Notes under the pieces: model-generated
Database searches by the model: none
The model's input: only the letters and a program-made list of their open reading frames with translations
What the model was told of the DNA's origin: nothing
Made by a program: the position numbers and the translations under genes
Assembly: GCF_000761245.1 (NCBI RefSeq)
Contig: NZ_AWOR01000044.1
Coordinates: 1 to 64,000, forward strand
Length of the DNA stretch: 64,000 bases
DNA from: Comamonas testosteroni
GTDB lineage: Bacteria > Pseudomonadota > Gammaproteobacteria > Burkholderiales > Burkholderiaceae_C
Direction: 5' to 3'
In this document: positions 17,440 through 25,614 of the stretch, piece after piece
How positions within the stretch are numbered: the first letter of the stretch is position 1
How the letters are laid out: each line of letters opens with the position of its first letter

Positions 17440-17919
17440 CTAGCCGCGCCATGCGGCCTCGATGGCGGCGATATCGATCTTCCTCATCTCCATCATGGCT
17501 TCAAAGGCCCGTCTGGCCGCCGCGCGATCCGGGTCGGCAATGGCCGTGGTCAGCACACGCGGCGTGATCTGCCATGACAGACCCCAGCGGTCCTTGCACC
17601 AGCCGCACTGACTCTCCTGGCCGCCATTGCCGACGATGGCGTTCCACAGGCGATCCGTTTCCTCCTGATCGTCCGTCGCGACCTGAAACGAAAACGCCTC
17701 GTTGTGCTTGAACACAGGGCCGCCGTTCAGGCCCAGGCAGGGAATGCCCATGACCGTGAATTCGACCGTCAACACATCGCCCTGCTTGCCGGAGGGGTAG
17801 TCTCCCGGTGCGTGGTGGACCGCGCCCACGGCGCTATCGGGAAAAGTCTGGGCGTAGAACCTGGCGGCTTCCAGTGCCTCGCCTTCATACCAGAGACAAA
17901 TCGTGTTTTTGCTGACCAT
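17440..17919 (-). CDS. VOC family protein (PhnB-like glyoxalase fold)
   Basis: A 159-residue protein of the PhnB / 3-demethylubiquinone-methyltransferase-like VOC group. NTICLWYEGEALEAARFYAQTFPDS at the N-terminus, GIPCLGLNGGP in the middle, GGQESQCGWCKDRWGLSWQITPRVL and a C-terminal MMEMRKIDIAAIEAA are all family landmarks. The function of this group is mostly unknown. The ATG at 17919 gives the normal family length; the upstream extension to 18189 is not conserved-looking. It is monocistronic by context. Confidence 0.87.
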   Translation of the reverse strand: MVSKNTICLWYEGEALEAARFYAQTFPDSAVGAVHHAPGDYPSGKQGDVLTVEFTVMGIPCLGLNGGPVFKHNEAFSFQVATDDQEETDRLWNAIVGNGGQESQCGWCKDRWGLSWQITPRVLTTAIADPDRAAARRAFEAMMEMRKIDIAAIEAAWRG

Positions 17920-18160
17920 CTTGGCTCTCCTGAACAGGGACTGATGAATGTCTGCAAACCCGCAGACCGCGAACCCCTCTCTATCGATGCACCGATGTAC
18001 TGGCGGCTTTCGGTGTCTGTGCATTGAAGCCGGATTTCTCCACCTCTTCAATCCCCATGTCGCACGGTGCAGGGCCATCCCTCCGATACAGCCATAGCGC
18101 CCCTGCTCTCGCGAAGACACCGGAAATGGATCAGGCTGCATCGGCCCTGCGGGTTTCAAG

Positions 18161-18210
18161 GCCGGTCGGGGCCGGTCGAGGTCGGTCAAGGCCGGTCAAG
18201 CCCAGTCAAG
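18161..18210. repeat. Degenerate 10-bp tandem array
   Basis: Five to six consecutive units of about GCCGGTCAAG (variants GCCGGTCGGG, GTCGGTCAAG, CCCAGTCAAG). Units are one helical turn long, so repeated motifs would face the same side of the DNA. It lies some 215 bp upstream of the molybdenum hydroxylase operon. Confidence 0.7.
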
Positions 18211-18359
18211 GCCGCCCCAGGAACCACGCCAGTCCCGCCCTGCTGCCGCAGATCCGGGCCCAGAAGCCACTCCTTGGCACCGGCCCGGCCTTGCGTCGCC
18301 GGCACACACCAGAGCAATCGGATCTGCTTTAGATCAAGCCAATGCACTTTATTTTTGTC

Positions 18360-18377
18360 TAGTCATATAATTGACTA
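18360..18377 (+). promoter_or_regulatory. Inverted repeat enclosing a -10 box, molybdenum hydroxylase operon
   Basis: TAGTCA-TATAAT-TGACTA: perfect 6-bp arms flank a consensus -10 hexamer, 53 bp before the start codon of the 2Fe-2S subunit. A repressor bound here would block RNA polymerase. The -35 region is poor. The regulator is not identified. Confidence 0.5.
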
Positions 18378-18423
18378 CACATATATAAGACTGACTTCTT
18401 GAACCCTACGATTTTTTGACGCC

Positions 18424-19029
18424 ATGAAATTCACTCTGAACGGCCAGGAAGTGGATGCGCAAAGCGCCACTGCCGATACACCTCTTTTGTATGTGCTGCG
18501 CAACGACATGCAGCTCAACGGCCCCAAGTTCGGCTGCGGCCTGGGCGAGTGCGGTGCCTGCGCCGTGCTGATCGACGGCAAGGTGGCGCGCTCCTGCTCC
18601 GTGCCCCTGAAGGCGGTCGACGGCAAGAAGGTCACCACGCTGGAAGGCCTGTCGCCCGACGCCAGCAAGGCCGCCAGCGCGCAAGCCCTGCAGGACCGCG
18701 CCGTGCTGGATGTCAGCGCCGCCGAGGCAAAAGCGCCGGCCACCCCACGCACCTACACCCTGCACGTGGTGCAGCAAGCCTTTGTCGATGCACAGGCTGC
18801 GCAGTGCGGCTATTGCACCAACGGAATGATCATGGCGCTGGTCGCCCTGTTCAACCAGCAGCCCAAGGCCAGCGACGAAGAAATCAGGCACGCCCTGTCC
18901 GGCCATCTGTGCCGCTGCGGCACCCATGTGGAAATCATGCAGGCCGCCGCGCGCGCCCGTGAGCTGATTGCCAAGGGCCACAGCCCGGCCCTCCCCGCCG
19001 GCGCATCCACCACCGCAAAGGCTGCCTGA
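18424..19029 (+). CDS. (2Fe-2S)-binding subunit of a molybdenum hydroxylase
   Basis: A 201-residue small subunit of the xanthine-dehydrogenase family. The plant-ferredoxin-type cluster ligands are in FGCGLGECGACAVLIDG near residue 40 and the Cys at about residue 59. The second cluster uses CGYCTNG near residue 130 and CRCGTH near residue 162. It has a C-terminal alanine-rich tail beyond the usual 150-160 residues. It passes electrons from the Mo centre to the cytochrome. The large subunit gene starts 2 bp after its stop, so both are co-translated. Similar to IorA, NicA and AldF-type subunits; substrate unknown. Confidence 0.9.
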   Translation: MKFTLNGQEVDAQSATADTPLLYVLRNDMQLNGPKFGCGLGECGACAVLIDGKVARSCSVPLKAVDGKKVTTLEGLSPDASKAASAQALQDRAVLDVSAAEAKAPATPRTYTLHVVQQAFVDAQAAQCGYCTNGMIMALVALFNQQPKASDEEIRHALSGHLCRCGTHVEIMQAAARARELIAKGHSPALPAGASTTAKAA

Positions 19030-19031
19030 TC

Positions 19032-21326
19032 ATGAAATTCTTCACCAAAGACAATCACGCTCAACTGACCCGTCGCCAGCTGCTCAAGGCCGGCGGCATG
19101 CTGATGGTCGGCTCCGTTGCAGGCGGCCATATGCTGATGGCCCAGACCGCCCCCGAAGCGGCTGCCAAGGGCGCTTTCCCCATTCCGTCGGCCAAGCTGG
19201 TGGACAGCTTCATCGCGATTGGCGCCGACGGCTCCGTCACGGCCTACAACGGCCACGTGGACCTGGGCACAGGCGTGCGCACGGCTCTGGGCCAACTGGT
19301 GGCCGACGAGCTGTATGTGGACTTTGCCGCCGTGACCATGGTGCTGGGCCACACCGCCCGCACCCCGGATCTGGGCCCCACCATTGCCAGCAACACCATC
19401 CAGGTTTCTTCCCTGCCCATGCGCCATGCCGCAGCGCAGGTGCGCCAGCTGCTGATCAAGCTGGCCAGCGAAAAATCCGGTGTTCCCGCCGAGCGCATCA
19501 CCACCCAGAAAGGCTTTGTCATCGCCGGCGGCAAGCGCTACGGCTATGGCGAGCTGGTCCAGGGCCAGGATCTGCAGATCGAGGTCGACGACAAGATCGA
19601 GCTGCGCAAGTCCGGCTTCGAGTACATCGGCAAATCGGTGCAGCGCGTGGACATCCCCAACAAGGTGCTGGGCGCGCTGACCTATATCCATGACCTGCGC
19701 GTACCCGGCATGCTGCACGGCCGCGTGATCCGCCCTCCCTACACCGGTGCCGATGCCACGGCTCCCCTGGGCTCCAGCCTGGTGTCGGTGGACGAAAAGT
19801 CCATCGCCCATCTGCCAGGCATCGTCAAGGTCGTGGTCAAGGGCGACTTCGTGGGCGTGGTGGCCGAGCGTGAAGAGCAGGCCATCGCTGCCATGCGCCA
19901 GCTCAAGGTCACCTGGAAGGAATGGAGCGGCCTGCCCGATATGTCGCTGAGCGGCCTGCACCAGACCCTGGTGGACCACGCCAAGACCGACCGTGTGCTG
20001 CAGGAAGACGAAGGCGCGCTGCAGGCGATCGAGCAGGTCAAGACTGCGCTGACCCGCGACTATGTCTGGCCCTATCACGCTCACGGCTCCATCGGCCCGT
20101 CCTGCGCGATTGCCGAAGTGGGCAACGGCCAGATCCAGGTCTGGACCGGCTCGCAGAACCCTCACGACGTGTGCAAGGACATTGCCAAGCTCATGGACGT
20201 GAATGCCGACAACATCAACGTCACCCGCCTCGAAGCCTCTGGCTGCTACGGCCGCAACTGCGCGGACGACGTCTGCTCGGACGCCGTTCTGATGTCTGCC
20301 GCCGTGGGCAAGCCCGTGCGCGTGCAACTGATGCGCGAGCAGGAAGCCGGCTGGGAGCCCAAGGGCACGGGCCAGCTGATTCGCGTGCGCGGCGGCCTGG
20401 ACGAGCAAAACAATGTGGCCGCCTACGAGCTGCGCACCTGCTACCCCTCGAACAACGCCACGGCACTGGCCCTGATCCTCACGGGCAAGGTCTCCGCCAA
20501 GATCGAGGCCCAGCAAATGGGCGACCGCACTGCCATTCCGCAGTACGAATATCCCAAGATGCGCGTGATCTCCCAGGACGCCGTGCCCATCGTGCGCGCC
20601 TCGTGGATGCGCGGCGTCTCCGCCCTGCCCAATGTGTTCGCCCATGAGTCCTGGATCGACGAATGCGCCTACCTGGCCAAGGCCGACCCCATCGAGTACC
20701 GCCTGCGCTACCTCAAGGACCCCCGCGCCGTGGCGCTGATTGCCGAGGCCAAGAAGCAGTGCAACTGGCAGGAAGGCCCGGCGCGCCGCAATGCGGCTGC
20801 TGACGATCAGCGCCTGGTCAAGGGTCGCGGCTTTGCCTACGCCCGCTACTTCCACAGCAAGTTCCCCGGCTACGGTGCGGCCTGGGCGACCTGGGTGGTC
20901 GACGTGACCGTAGACCGCGAAACCGGCGAAGTCAAGGTCGACAAGGTCTTTGTCGCCCAGGACACCGGTGCCATGGTCAACCCCGCAGGCGTGCGTCATC
21001 AGGTGCACGGCAACGTGGTGCAGTCCACCAGCCGCGTGCTCAAGGAGTTCGTCACCTTCGACAAGAGCGGCGTCACCTCCGTGGAATGGGGCGGCTACCC
21101 CATCCTGCGCTTTGACGAGCTGCCCGAGATCGACTCGCTGCTGGTCGAGCGCCCCAACGAGGCCCCCATGGGCGCTGGCGAATCGGCCTCCGTGCCCAGC
21201 GCCGCCGCCGTGGCCAACGCCATCTTTGACGCCACCGGCGTGCGCCTGCTGGAAGTGCCGTTCACGCCCAGCCGCGTGCTGGCCGCGCTCAAGGCCGCCA
21301 AGAGCAGCGCCGCCTCGTCCAAGTGA
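19032..21326 (+). CDS. Molybdopterin-binding subunit of a molybdenum hydroxylase (IorB/aldehyde dehydrogenase type)
   Basis: A 764-residue catalytic subunit. It begins with a Tat signal (LTRRQLLKAGG) and a hydrophobic stretch, so the folded enzyme is exported. Mo-cofactor features include GHVDLGTGVRTALGQLVADEL near residue 75 and MGAGESASVPSAAAVANAI near residue 720, holding the catalytic Glu. FAD-containing third subunits are absent; electrons go to the cytochrome c encoded next. The layout matches periplasmic isoquinoline-, nicotinate- or aldehyde-oxidising enzymes of proteobacteria. The next gene's start codon lies 24 bp past the stop. Confidence 0.9.
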   Translation: MKFFTKDNHAQLTRRQLLKAGGMLMVGSVAGGHMLMAQTAPEAAAKGAFPIPSAKLVDSFIAIGADGSVTAYNGHVDLGTGVRTALGQLVADELYVDFAAVTMVLGHTARTPDLGPTIASNTIQVSSLPMRHAAAQVRQLLIKLASEKSGVPAERITTQKGFVIAGGKRYGYGELVQGQDLQIEVDDKIELRKSGFEYIGKSVQRVDIPNKVLGALTYIHDLRVPGMLHGRVIRPPYTGADATAPLGSSLVSVDEKSIAHLPGIVKVVVKGDFVGVVAEREEQAIAAMRQLKVTWKEWSGLPDMSLSGLHQTLVDHAKTDRVLQEDEGALQAIEQVKTALTRDYVWPYHAHGSIGPSCAIAEVGNGQIQVWTGSQNPHDVCKDIAKLMDVNADNINVTRLEASGCYGRNCADDVCSDAVLMSAAVGKPVRVQLMREQEAGWEPKGTGQLIRVRGGLDEQNNVAAYELRTCYPSNNATALALILTGKVSAKIEAQQMGDRTAIPQYEYPKMRVISQDAVPIVRASWMRGVSALPNVFAHESWIDECAYLAKADPIEYRLRYLKDPRAVALIAEAKKQCNWQEGPARRNAAADDQRLVKGRGFAYARYFHSKFPGYGAAWATWVVDVTVDRETGEVKVDKVFVAQDTGAMVNPAGVRHQVHGNVVQSTSRVLKEFVTFDKSGVTSVEWGGYPILRFDELPEIDSLLVERPNEAPMGAGESASVPSAAAVANAIFDATGVRLLEVPFTPSRVLAALKAAKSSAASSK

Positions 21327-21349
21327 CTCCACCGATAAAGAACATAGAT

Positions 21350-22645
21350 ATGCGAACGTTCCAAAAGATTCTGGCGGGCGGTGCGGCTGTAGTGGTCGTG
21401 CTGGCTGCCGCCGGCCTGGCACTCACCCATCAGGGCGAGATTGCGCCCCAGTCAGCCATTCCCGCTGCCGACTTCACGCCCCAGCAGATTGCCAAGGGCA
21501 AGCTGCTGGCCGCCATGGGCGACTGCGCCGTCTGCCACACTGCTCCCAACGGCAAGACCAACGCGGGCGGTCTGGCCATGCCCAGCCCCTTCGGCACCAT
21601 CTACACCAGCAACATCACGCCCGATCTGCAGACCGGCATCGGCAGCTGGAGCTATGAAGCCTTCGAGCGCGCCATGCGCCACGGCGTGGACCGCGAAGGC
21701 CAGTACCTCTACCCCGCCTTCCCCTACACGGCCTTCAGCCGCGTGACGGATGAGGACATGAAGGCCTTGTACGCCTTTCTGATGAGCGAGCCTGCCGTGG
21801 AGAACGAGGCGCCCAAGACGGCGCTGAACTTCCCCTACAACGTGCGCCGCGGCATTGCGGCCTGGAACTGGCTCTACCTCAAGCCCGGCGTCGTCAAGGA
21901 CGATGAAAAGCAGGCTCCCGAGTGGAATCGCGGCGCCTATCTGGTCGAAGGCCTGGGTCACTGCAGCGCCTGCCACACACCGCGCAACGGCCTGGCCGCT
22001 GAAAAAACGGGTGAATTCCACCTCACCGGCGGCAGCGCCGAAGGCTGGGATGCTCCGGCTTTGACGGACAAGACGGCATCGCCCCTGCCCTGGACCAAGC
22101 AGGATATGGTCGACTATATGAAGACCGGCTTCTCGGCCCGTCACAGCGTGGCAGCCGGCCCCATGGCTCCCGTTGCCCACGGCCTGTCGCAGCAAAGCGA
22201 TGCCGACATCGACGCCATTGCCACCTATCTGATGAGCTACCGCAAGGCCGACGCCGCGCCCGGCGATGCCAAGGCACTCATCGAAGAGAAGACCGCCAAG
22301 CCCAAGCTGGCGCTCGATGCCGAAGGCTACCGCCTGTACCAGGGCGCCTGCATGGCCTGCCACAAGGCAGATCCCTCGGGCAGCAGCTTCGGCGTGCGTC
22401 CCCAGCTGGCGCTGAGCACCAGCCTGCACTCCGCATCGCCCGACAACGCCATCATGGCCGTGCTCGAAGGCGTGCAACATCCGGCCCATGCCGACCTGGG
22501 CACCATGCCGGCCTTCCGCCATGCACTCAGCGATGCACAGATCGCCACCCTGCTCAACACCATGCGTGCCCAGTACGGCGTGGACGAGTGGAAGGATCTG
22601 GCTGCCAAGGTAGGCCAGTTGCGCAAGCAGACCCAGGCGCATTGA
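21350..22645 (+). CDS. Triheme cytochrome c, electron acceptor of the molybdenum hydroxylase
   Basis: A 431-residue exported cytochrome with three c-type heme sites: CAVCH near residue 60, CSACH near residue 205 and CMACH near residue 335. A hydrophobic N-terminal segment (ILAGGAAVVVVLAAAGLAL) is a signal or anchor. The architecture is that of the cytochrome subunits of membrane alcohol and aldehyde dehydrogenases. Coming straight after the Mo subunit, it would carry electrons to the respiratory chain. A terminator follows at 22687-22724. Confidence 0.9.
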   Translation: MRTFQKILAGGAAVVVVLAAAGLALTHQGEIAPQSAIPAADFTPQQIAKGKLLAAMGDCAVCHTAPNGKTNAGGLAMPSPFGTIYTSNITPDLQTGIGSWSYEAFERAMRHGVDREGQYLYPAFPYTAFSRVTDEDMKALYAFLMSEPAVENEAPKTALNFPYNVRRGIAAWNWLYLKPGVVKDDEKQAPEWNRGAYLVEGLGHCSACHTPRNGLAAEKTGEFHLTGGSAEGWDAPALTDKTASPLPWTKQDMVDYMKTGFSARHSVAAGPMAPVAHGLSQQSDADIDAIATYLMSYRKADAAPGDAKALIEEKTAKPKLALDAEGYRLYQGACMACHKADPSGSSFGVRPQLALSTSLHSASPDNAIMAVLEGVQHPAHADLGTMPAFRHALSDAQIATLLNTMRAQYGVDEWKDLAAKVGQLRKQTQAH

Positions 22646-22686
22646 CAGCAGGCGCTGCCAAAGCGCTGCACAGCTCTGCACAAGCC

Positions 22687-22724
22687 GGCCTTCCCTGTCC
22701 CATCGGGCCTCGGAAGGCCTTTTT
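22687..22724 (+). terminator. Terminator after the cytochrome c gene
   Basis: GGCCTTCC and GGAAGGCC form an 8-bp stem around a 17-nt loop, followed by five T. It separates the structural genes from xdhC-like 22815. Confidence 0.65.
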
Positions 22725-22814
22725 GCGCGTGATCATTTACGGGTAGCGCCGCTACCCAGCGCCCGCCTGATGCTTCAAAATTGCAGCGAGCGAGAGAAAC
22801 AGAGAAAGCAAGCA

Positions 22815-23888
22815 ATGGACAATATCGACGTCTTGGTACTCAAGGCACTGCGTGACTGGCGCTCGGCCGGTCAGCACGCCTTGCTCGCCACCGTGGTGCG
22901 CACCTGGGGCTCGTCCCCGCGCCCGGTGGGCTCCATGATGGCCTTGCGCGAGGACGGTCGCGCCATTGGCTCGGTATCGGGCGGCTGCATCGAAGACGAT
23001 TTGATAGCTCGCCACACCAAGGCCCTGAACCAGAATCTGGGCATTCCGGACGCCCCGCCGCAGCTGGTGCGCTATGGCGTCAGTGCCGACGAGGCCCACC
23101 GCTTCGGTCTGCCCTGCGGCGGCACGCTGGAGCTGCTGCTGGAATTCAACCCCGATGCGGCCAGCCTGCAGCAACTGGTGGCCGAACTGGAAGCAGGATC
23201 ACTGGTGAAACGCAGCATCGACTGCAGCAGCGGCGAAGTCAGCCTGCAGACGGCCGAGTACCCCGATGTGCTGGAGTTTGACGGCCAGCAACTCGTCAAC
23301 CACCTCGGCCCCGGCTACCGCATGCTGCTGATCGGTGCGGGGGCCCTGGCCGAATACCTGGCCACCATGGCCTTGTTCAACGGCTTCACTGTCACCGTCT
23401 GCGACCCGCGCGAGGAATACATGGGTAGCTGGTCGGTGCCCCAGGTCAGCACGGTCACCGACATGCCCGACGATGCCGTCACGGCCTTCAAGCCCGATGC
23501 ACGCAGCTGCATCGTCGCCCTCACCCATGACCCCAAGCTCGACGACCTGGCCTTGCTTGAAGCCCTGCACAGCCCGGCCTTCTATGTGGGCGCCATCGGC
23601 TCGCGCCGCAACAACCACGCAAGGCGCGAGCGCATGATGGAGCACTTTGGCGAGACCGAAGCCTCGCTGGCCAAGCTGCGCGGCCCCATCGGCCTCTATA
23701 TCGGCAGCAAGACTCCGGCAGAGATCGCGGTGAGCGTGATGGCCGAGATTCTGGCCGTGAAAAACGCCGTGCCGCTGCCGCAGGCCATGTCGGTGGAGGT
23801 GGCCAAGCACGAGCATGACATCGCCATGAACGAGGCCAGCACGCATTGCGCCATTGCGGAGATCCTCCAGCCGGGCTCGGCGCGCTGA
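22815..23888 (+). CDS. XdhC/CoxI family maturation factor
   Basis: A 357-residue XdhC-like protein. The N-terminal domain has TVVRTWGSSPRPVGSMMALREDGRAIGSVSGGCIEDD, and the C-terminal Rossmann domain has LLIGAGALAEYLATMA and YVGAIGSRRNNHARRERM. XdhC proteins bind the molybdenum cofactor, promote its sulfuration and insert it into xanthine-dehydrogenase-type enzymes. The position after the hydroxylase genes fits this. The ATG at 22815 was chosen because AGAAAG precedes it and the family begins there. Confidence 0.9.
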   Translation: MDNIDVLVLKALRDWRSAGQHALLATVVRTWGSSPRPVGSMMALREDGRAIGSVSGGCIEDDLIARHTKALNQNLGIPDAPPQLVRYGVSADEAHRFGLPCGGTLELLLEFNPDAASLQQLVAELEAGSLVKRSIDCSSGEVSLQTAEYPDVLEFDGQQLVNHLGPGYRMLLIGAGALAEYLATMALFNGFTVTVCDPREEYMGSWSVPQVSTVTDMPDDAVTAFKPDARSCIVALTHDPKLDDLALLEALHSPAFYVGAIGSRRNNHARRERMMEHFGETEASLAKLRGPIGLYIGSKTPAEIAVSVMAEILAVKNAVPLPQAMSVEVAKHEHDIAMNEASTHCAIAEILQPGSAR

Positions 23889-23899
23889 TATCCGTCAGC

Positions 23900-24628
23900 T
23901 CAGGCCCGCAGCGCAAAGTCCACGGCCGCAGCCGCATGCAAGGCCGTGGTGTCCAGCACCGGCAGCACGCTGTCTTCGCTCTTGATGAGCAAGCCGATTT
24001 CCGTGCACCCCAGCACCACGGCCTGCGCCCCACGGGCCGCCAATGACTCGATGGCACGCTGATAGAGCTTGCGCGACACATCGCTGATCTGCCCCGCGCA
24101 AAGCTCCTCATAGATGATGCGATGCACCTGCGTGCGCTCGGCCTCATCAGGCACCAGCACGTTCAGGCCGAACTGCTGCTCCAGCCTCTCGCGCATGAAC
24201 GGCTGCTCCATGGTGAAGCGCGTGCCCAGCAGCCCCAGCACCTGCACACTGGCTGCGCGCGCGGCCGCACCGACCGGGTCGGCTATGTGCAAAAACGGAA
24301 TCGACACGGCTGCTGCCACCTGATCCGCCACCTTGTGCATAGTGTTGGTGCAAAGCAGCACACAGTCGGCGCCGCCGGCTTGCAGACGCCGGGCGGCATC
24401 GGCCAGCAGCGCTGCCGCATCATGCCAGCGCCCTTCATGCTGGGCCTGCTCGACAGGGCCGAAGTCCACGCTGTACATCAGCAGCCTGGCCGAGCGCAAC
24501 GCGCCCAGCCGGTCCCGGACATCCTGGTTGATCAGCCGGTAGTACTCGGCGCTGGACTCCCAGCTCATGCCGCCGATCAGGCCTATGACGCGCTGCGGCC
24601 CGGCGCTCGTTTGCAGGTTTTGATTCAT
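23900..24628 (-). CDS. Aspartate/glutamate racemase family protein
   Basis: A 242-residue PLP-independent racemase of the YgeA-like group. It starts with VIGLIGGMSWESSAEYYRLIN. Both catalytic cysteines are present: DCVLLCTNTMHKV near residue 84 and AVVLGCTEIGLL near residue 196. It would interconvert D and L forms of an acidic amino acid. The start is at 24628; the longer frame to 25480 is antisense to the AraC gene. Only 39 bp separate it from the divergent AraC gene, which probably controls it. It converges with the XdhC-like gene. Confidence 0.88.
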   Translation of the reverse strand: MNQNLQTSAGPQRVIGLIGGMSWESSAEYYRLINQDVRDRLGALRSARLLMYSVDFGPVEQAQHEGRWHDAAALLADAARRLQAGGADCVLLCTNTMHKVADQVAAAVSIPFLHIADPVGAAARAASVQVLGLLGTRFTMEQPFMRERLEQQFGLNVLVPDEAERTQVHRIIYEELCAGQISDVSRKLYQRAIESLAARGAQAVVLGCTEIGLLIKSEDSVLPVLDTTALHAAAAVDFALRA

Positions 24629-24667
24629 GAGCGCCAGTGTGAGGCCGGCTGGCCGCCATCGTCTATC

Positions 24668-25495
24668 ATGAAATTTCAGCCCGCCATGAAGACCCACCTG
24701 ATTCAGCCTTCGGCAACCGATGCGCCAGCCGTGCAGATCCATTTGCTCGGCCGCGCTGCCTACAGCAGCCGCGACCCGGTGCGCATGCATGCGCTGGGCA
24801 TTGCGCTGCAAAGACAGCAAGGCGTGCACGCCATTGCCTCCGATAGGCGCGTGGACTTCGACACCTGGCCCGGCACCCTGAGCTATACGCCTCCGGGCGT
24901 GGAGGTGTTTTCCGAGTCGGCCACCGGCGGTGAATATCTGGTGCTGCGCTATGCCGCCCATGAGGCTGACGCACCCAGCCCATCGCAGCGCGTCTCGCGA
25001 CATGGCCAGCGTGCGGCCTTGCAGATGGCGCAGCATCTGCGCCGGCTGCTGCTCAGCCCACAGCCGAACGCTCTGGCCATCGAGCAGGCGGCGCTGCGCT
25101 TTCTGGCCTGCCAGGAAGGCAGCGCCTGCGGGGGCGACGCGCGCGCAGCCCCCGCAGGCGCCGGCTATGCGCGCGTGCTGGACCGCATTGCCGCCGAGTT
25201 CGGGCGGCCGCTGAGCATTGCCGATCTGTCTGCCATGGTGGACACCAGCCCCTTGCGCTTTCTGCGTGAGTTCACACGGCTCACGGGCATGACGCCGCAT
25301 GCCTGGATCACGGAGACCCGGCTGCAGGCGGCCCGCGCCATGATGCGAGGCACCGATCTGCCTCTGACGCAGATCGCGCTGGAATGCGGCTTCAACCACC
25401 AGTCGCATATGGGCCATGTGTTTCGCAAACACCTGGACCTGACGCCAGGCCAGTACCGGCAACATCACGGCTTGAAACAAACACTCGGCCCTTGA
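24668..25495 (+). CDS. AraC-family transcriptional regulator
   Basis: A 275-residue AraC regulator. The N-terminal half is a cupin-like sensory domain. The C-terminal 100 residues hold the two helix-turn-helix units (DLSAMVDTSPLRFLREF and QIALECGFNHQSHMGHVFRKHL), ending in LTPGQYR. The start may be 24668 or 24686 (MKTHLIQ); neither has a strong ribosome site. It is divergent from the racemase gene with almost no spacer, so their promoters must overlap. Confidence 0.85.
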   Translation: MKFQPAMKTHLIQPSATDAPAVQIHLLGRAAYSSRDPVRMHALGIALQRQQGVHAIASDRRVDFDTWPGTLSYTPPGVEVFSESATGGEYLVLRYAAHEADAPSPSQRVSRHGQRAALQMAQHLRRLLLSPQPNALAIEQAALRFLACQEGSACGGDARAAPAGAGYARVLDRIAAEFGRPLSIADLSAMVDTSPLRFLREFTRLTGMTPHAWITETRLQAARAMMRGTDLPLTQIALECGFNHQSHMGHVFRKHLDLTPGQYRQHHGLKQTLGP

Positions 25496-25586
25496 ATTGC
25501 GCGCCCGCAGGCATGCGATTCACATACGGTTTCATTGCCGGACACACAAAGTGCGGCCTGCGGGGCGCACCATGCTTCAAGCAGCA

Positions 25587-25614
25587 TTGAGGCGGCGTAC
25601 CATTGCCGCCTCAA
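25587..25614 (+). promoter_or_regulatory. Hairpin overlapping the start of the nuclease gene
   Basis: TTGAGGCGGC and GCCGCCTCAA pair perfectly (10 bp) around GTACCATT. The last A of the right arm is the A of the ATG at 25614. In RNA this stem would hide the ribosome site and start codon. Confidence 0.6.

Larger units (their letters stand above)
17920..18423. other. 504-bp intergenic region between the divergent VOC and molybdenum hydroxylase genes
   Basis: No gene is seen. It carries a 10-bp tandem repeat array at 18161-18210 and a promoter-like inverted repeat around TATAAT at 18360-18377. Confidence 0.7.

Noticed and set aside
18810..21422. 870-codon open frame on the minus strand
   Set aside because: It lies antisense to the well-supported 2Fe-2S and Mo subunit genes. 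Its translation is rich in His, Gly, Ala and Gln, as expected of the complement of GC-rich coding sequence, and has no family motif.
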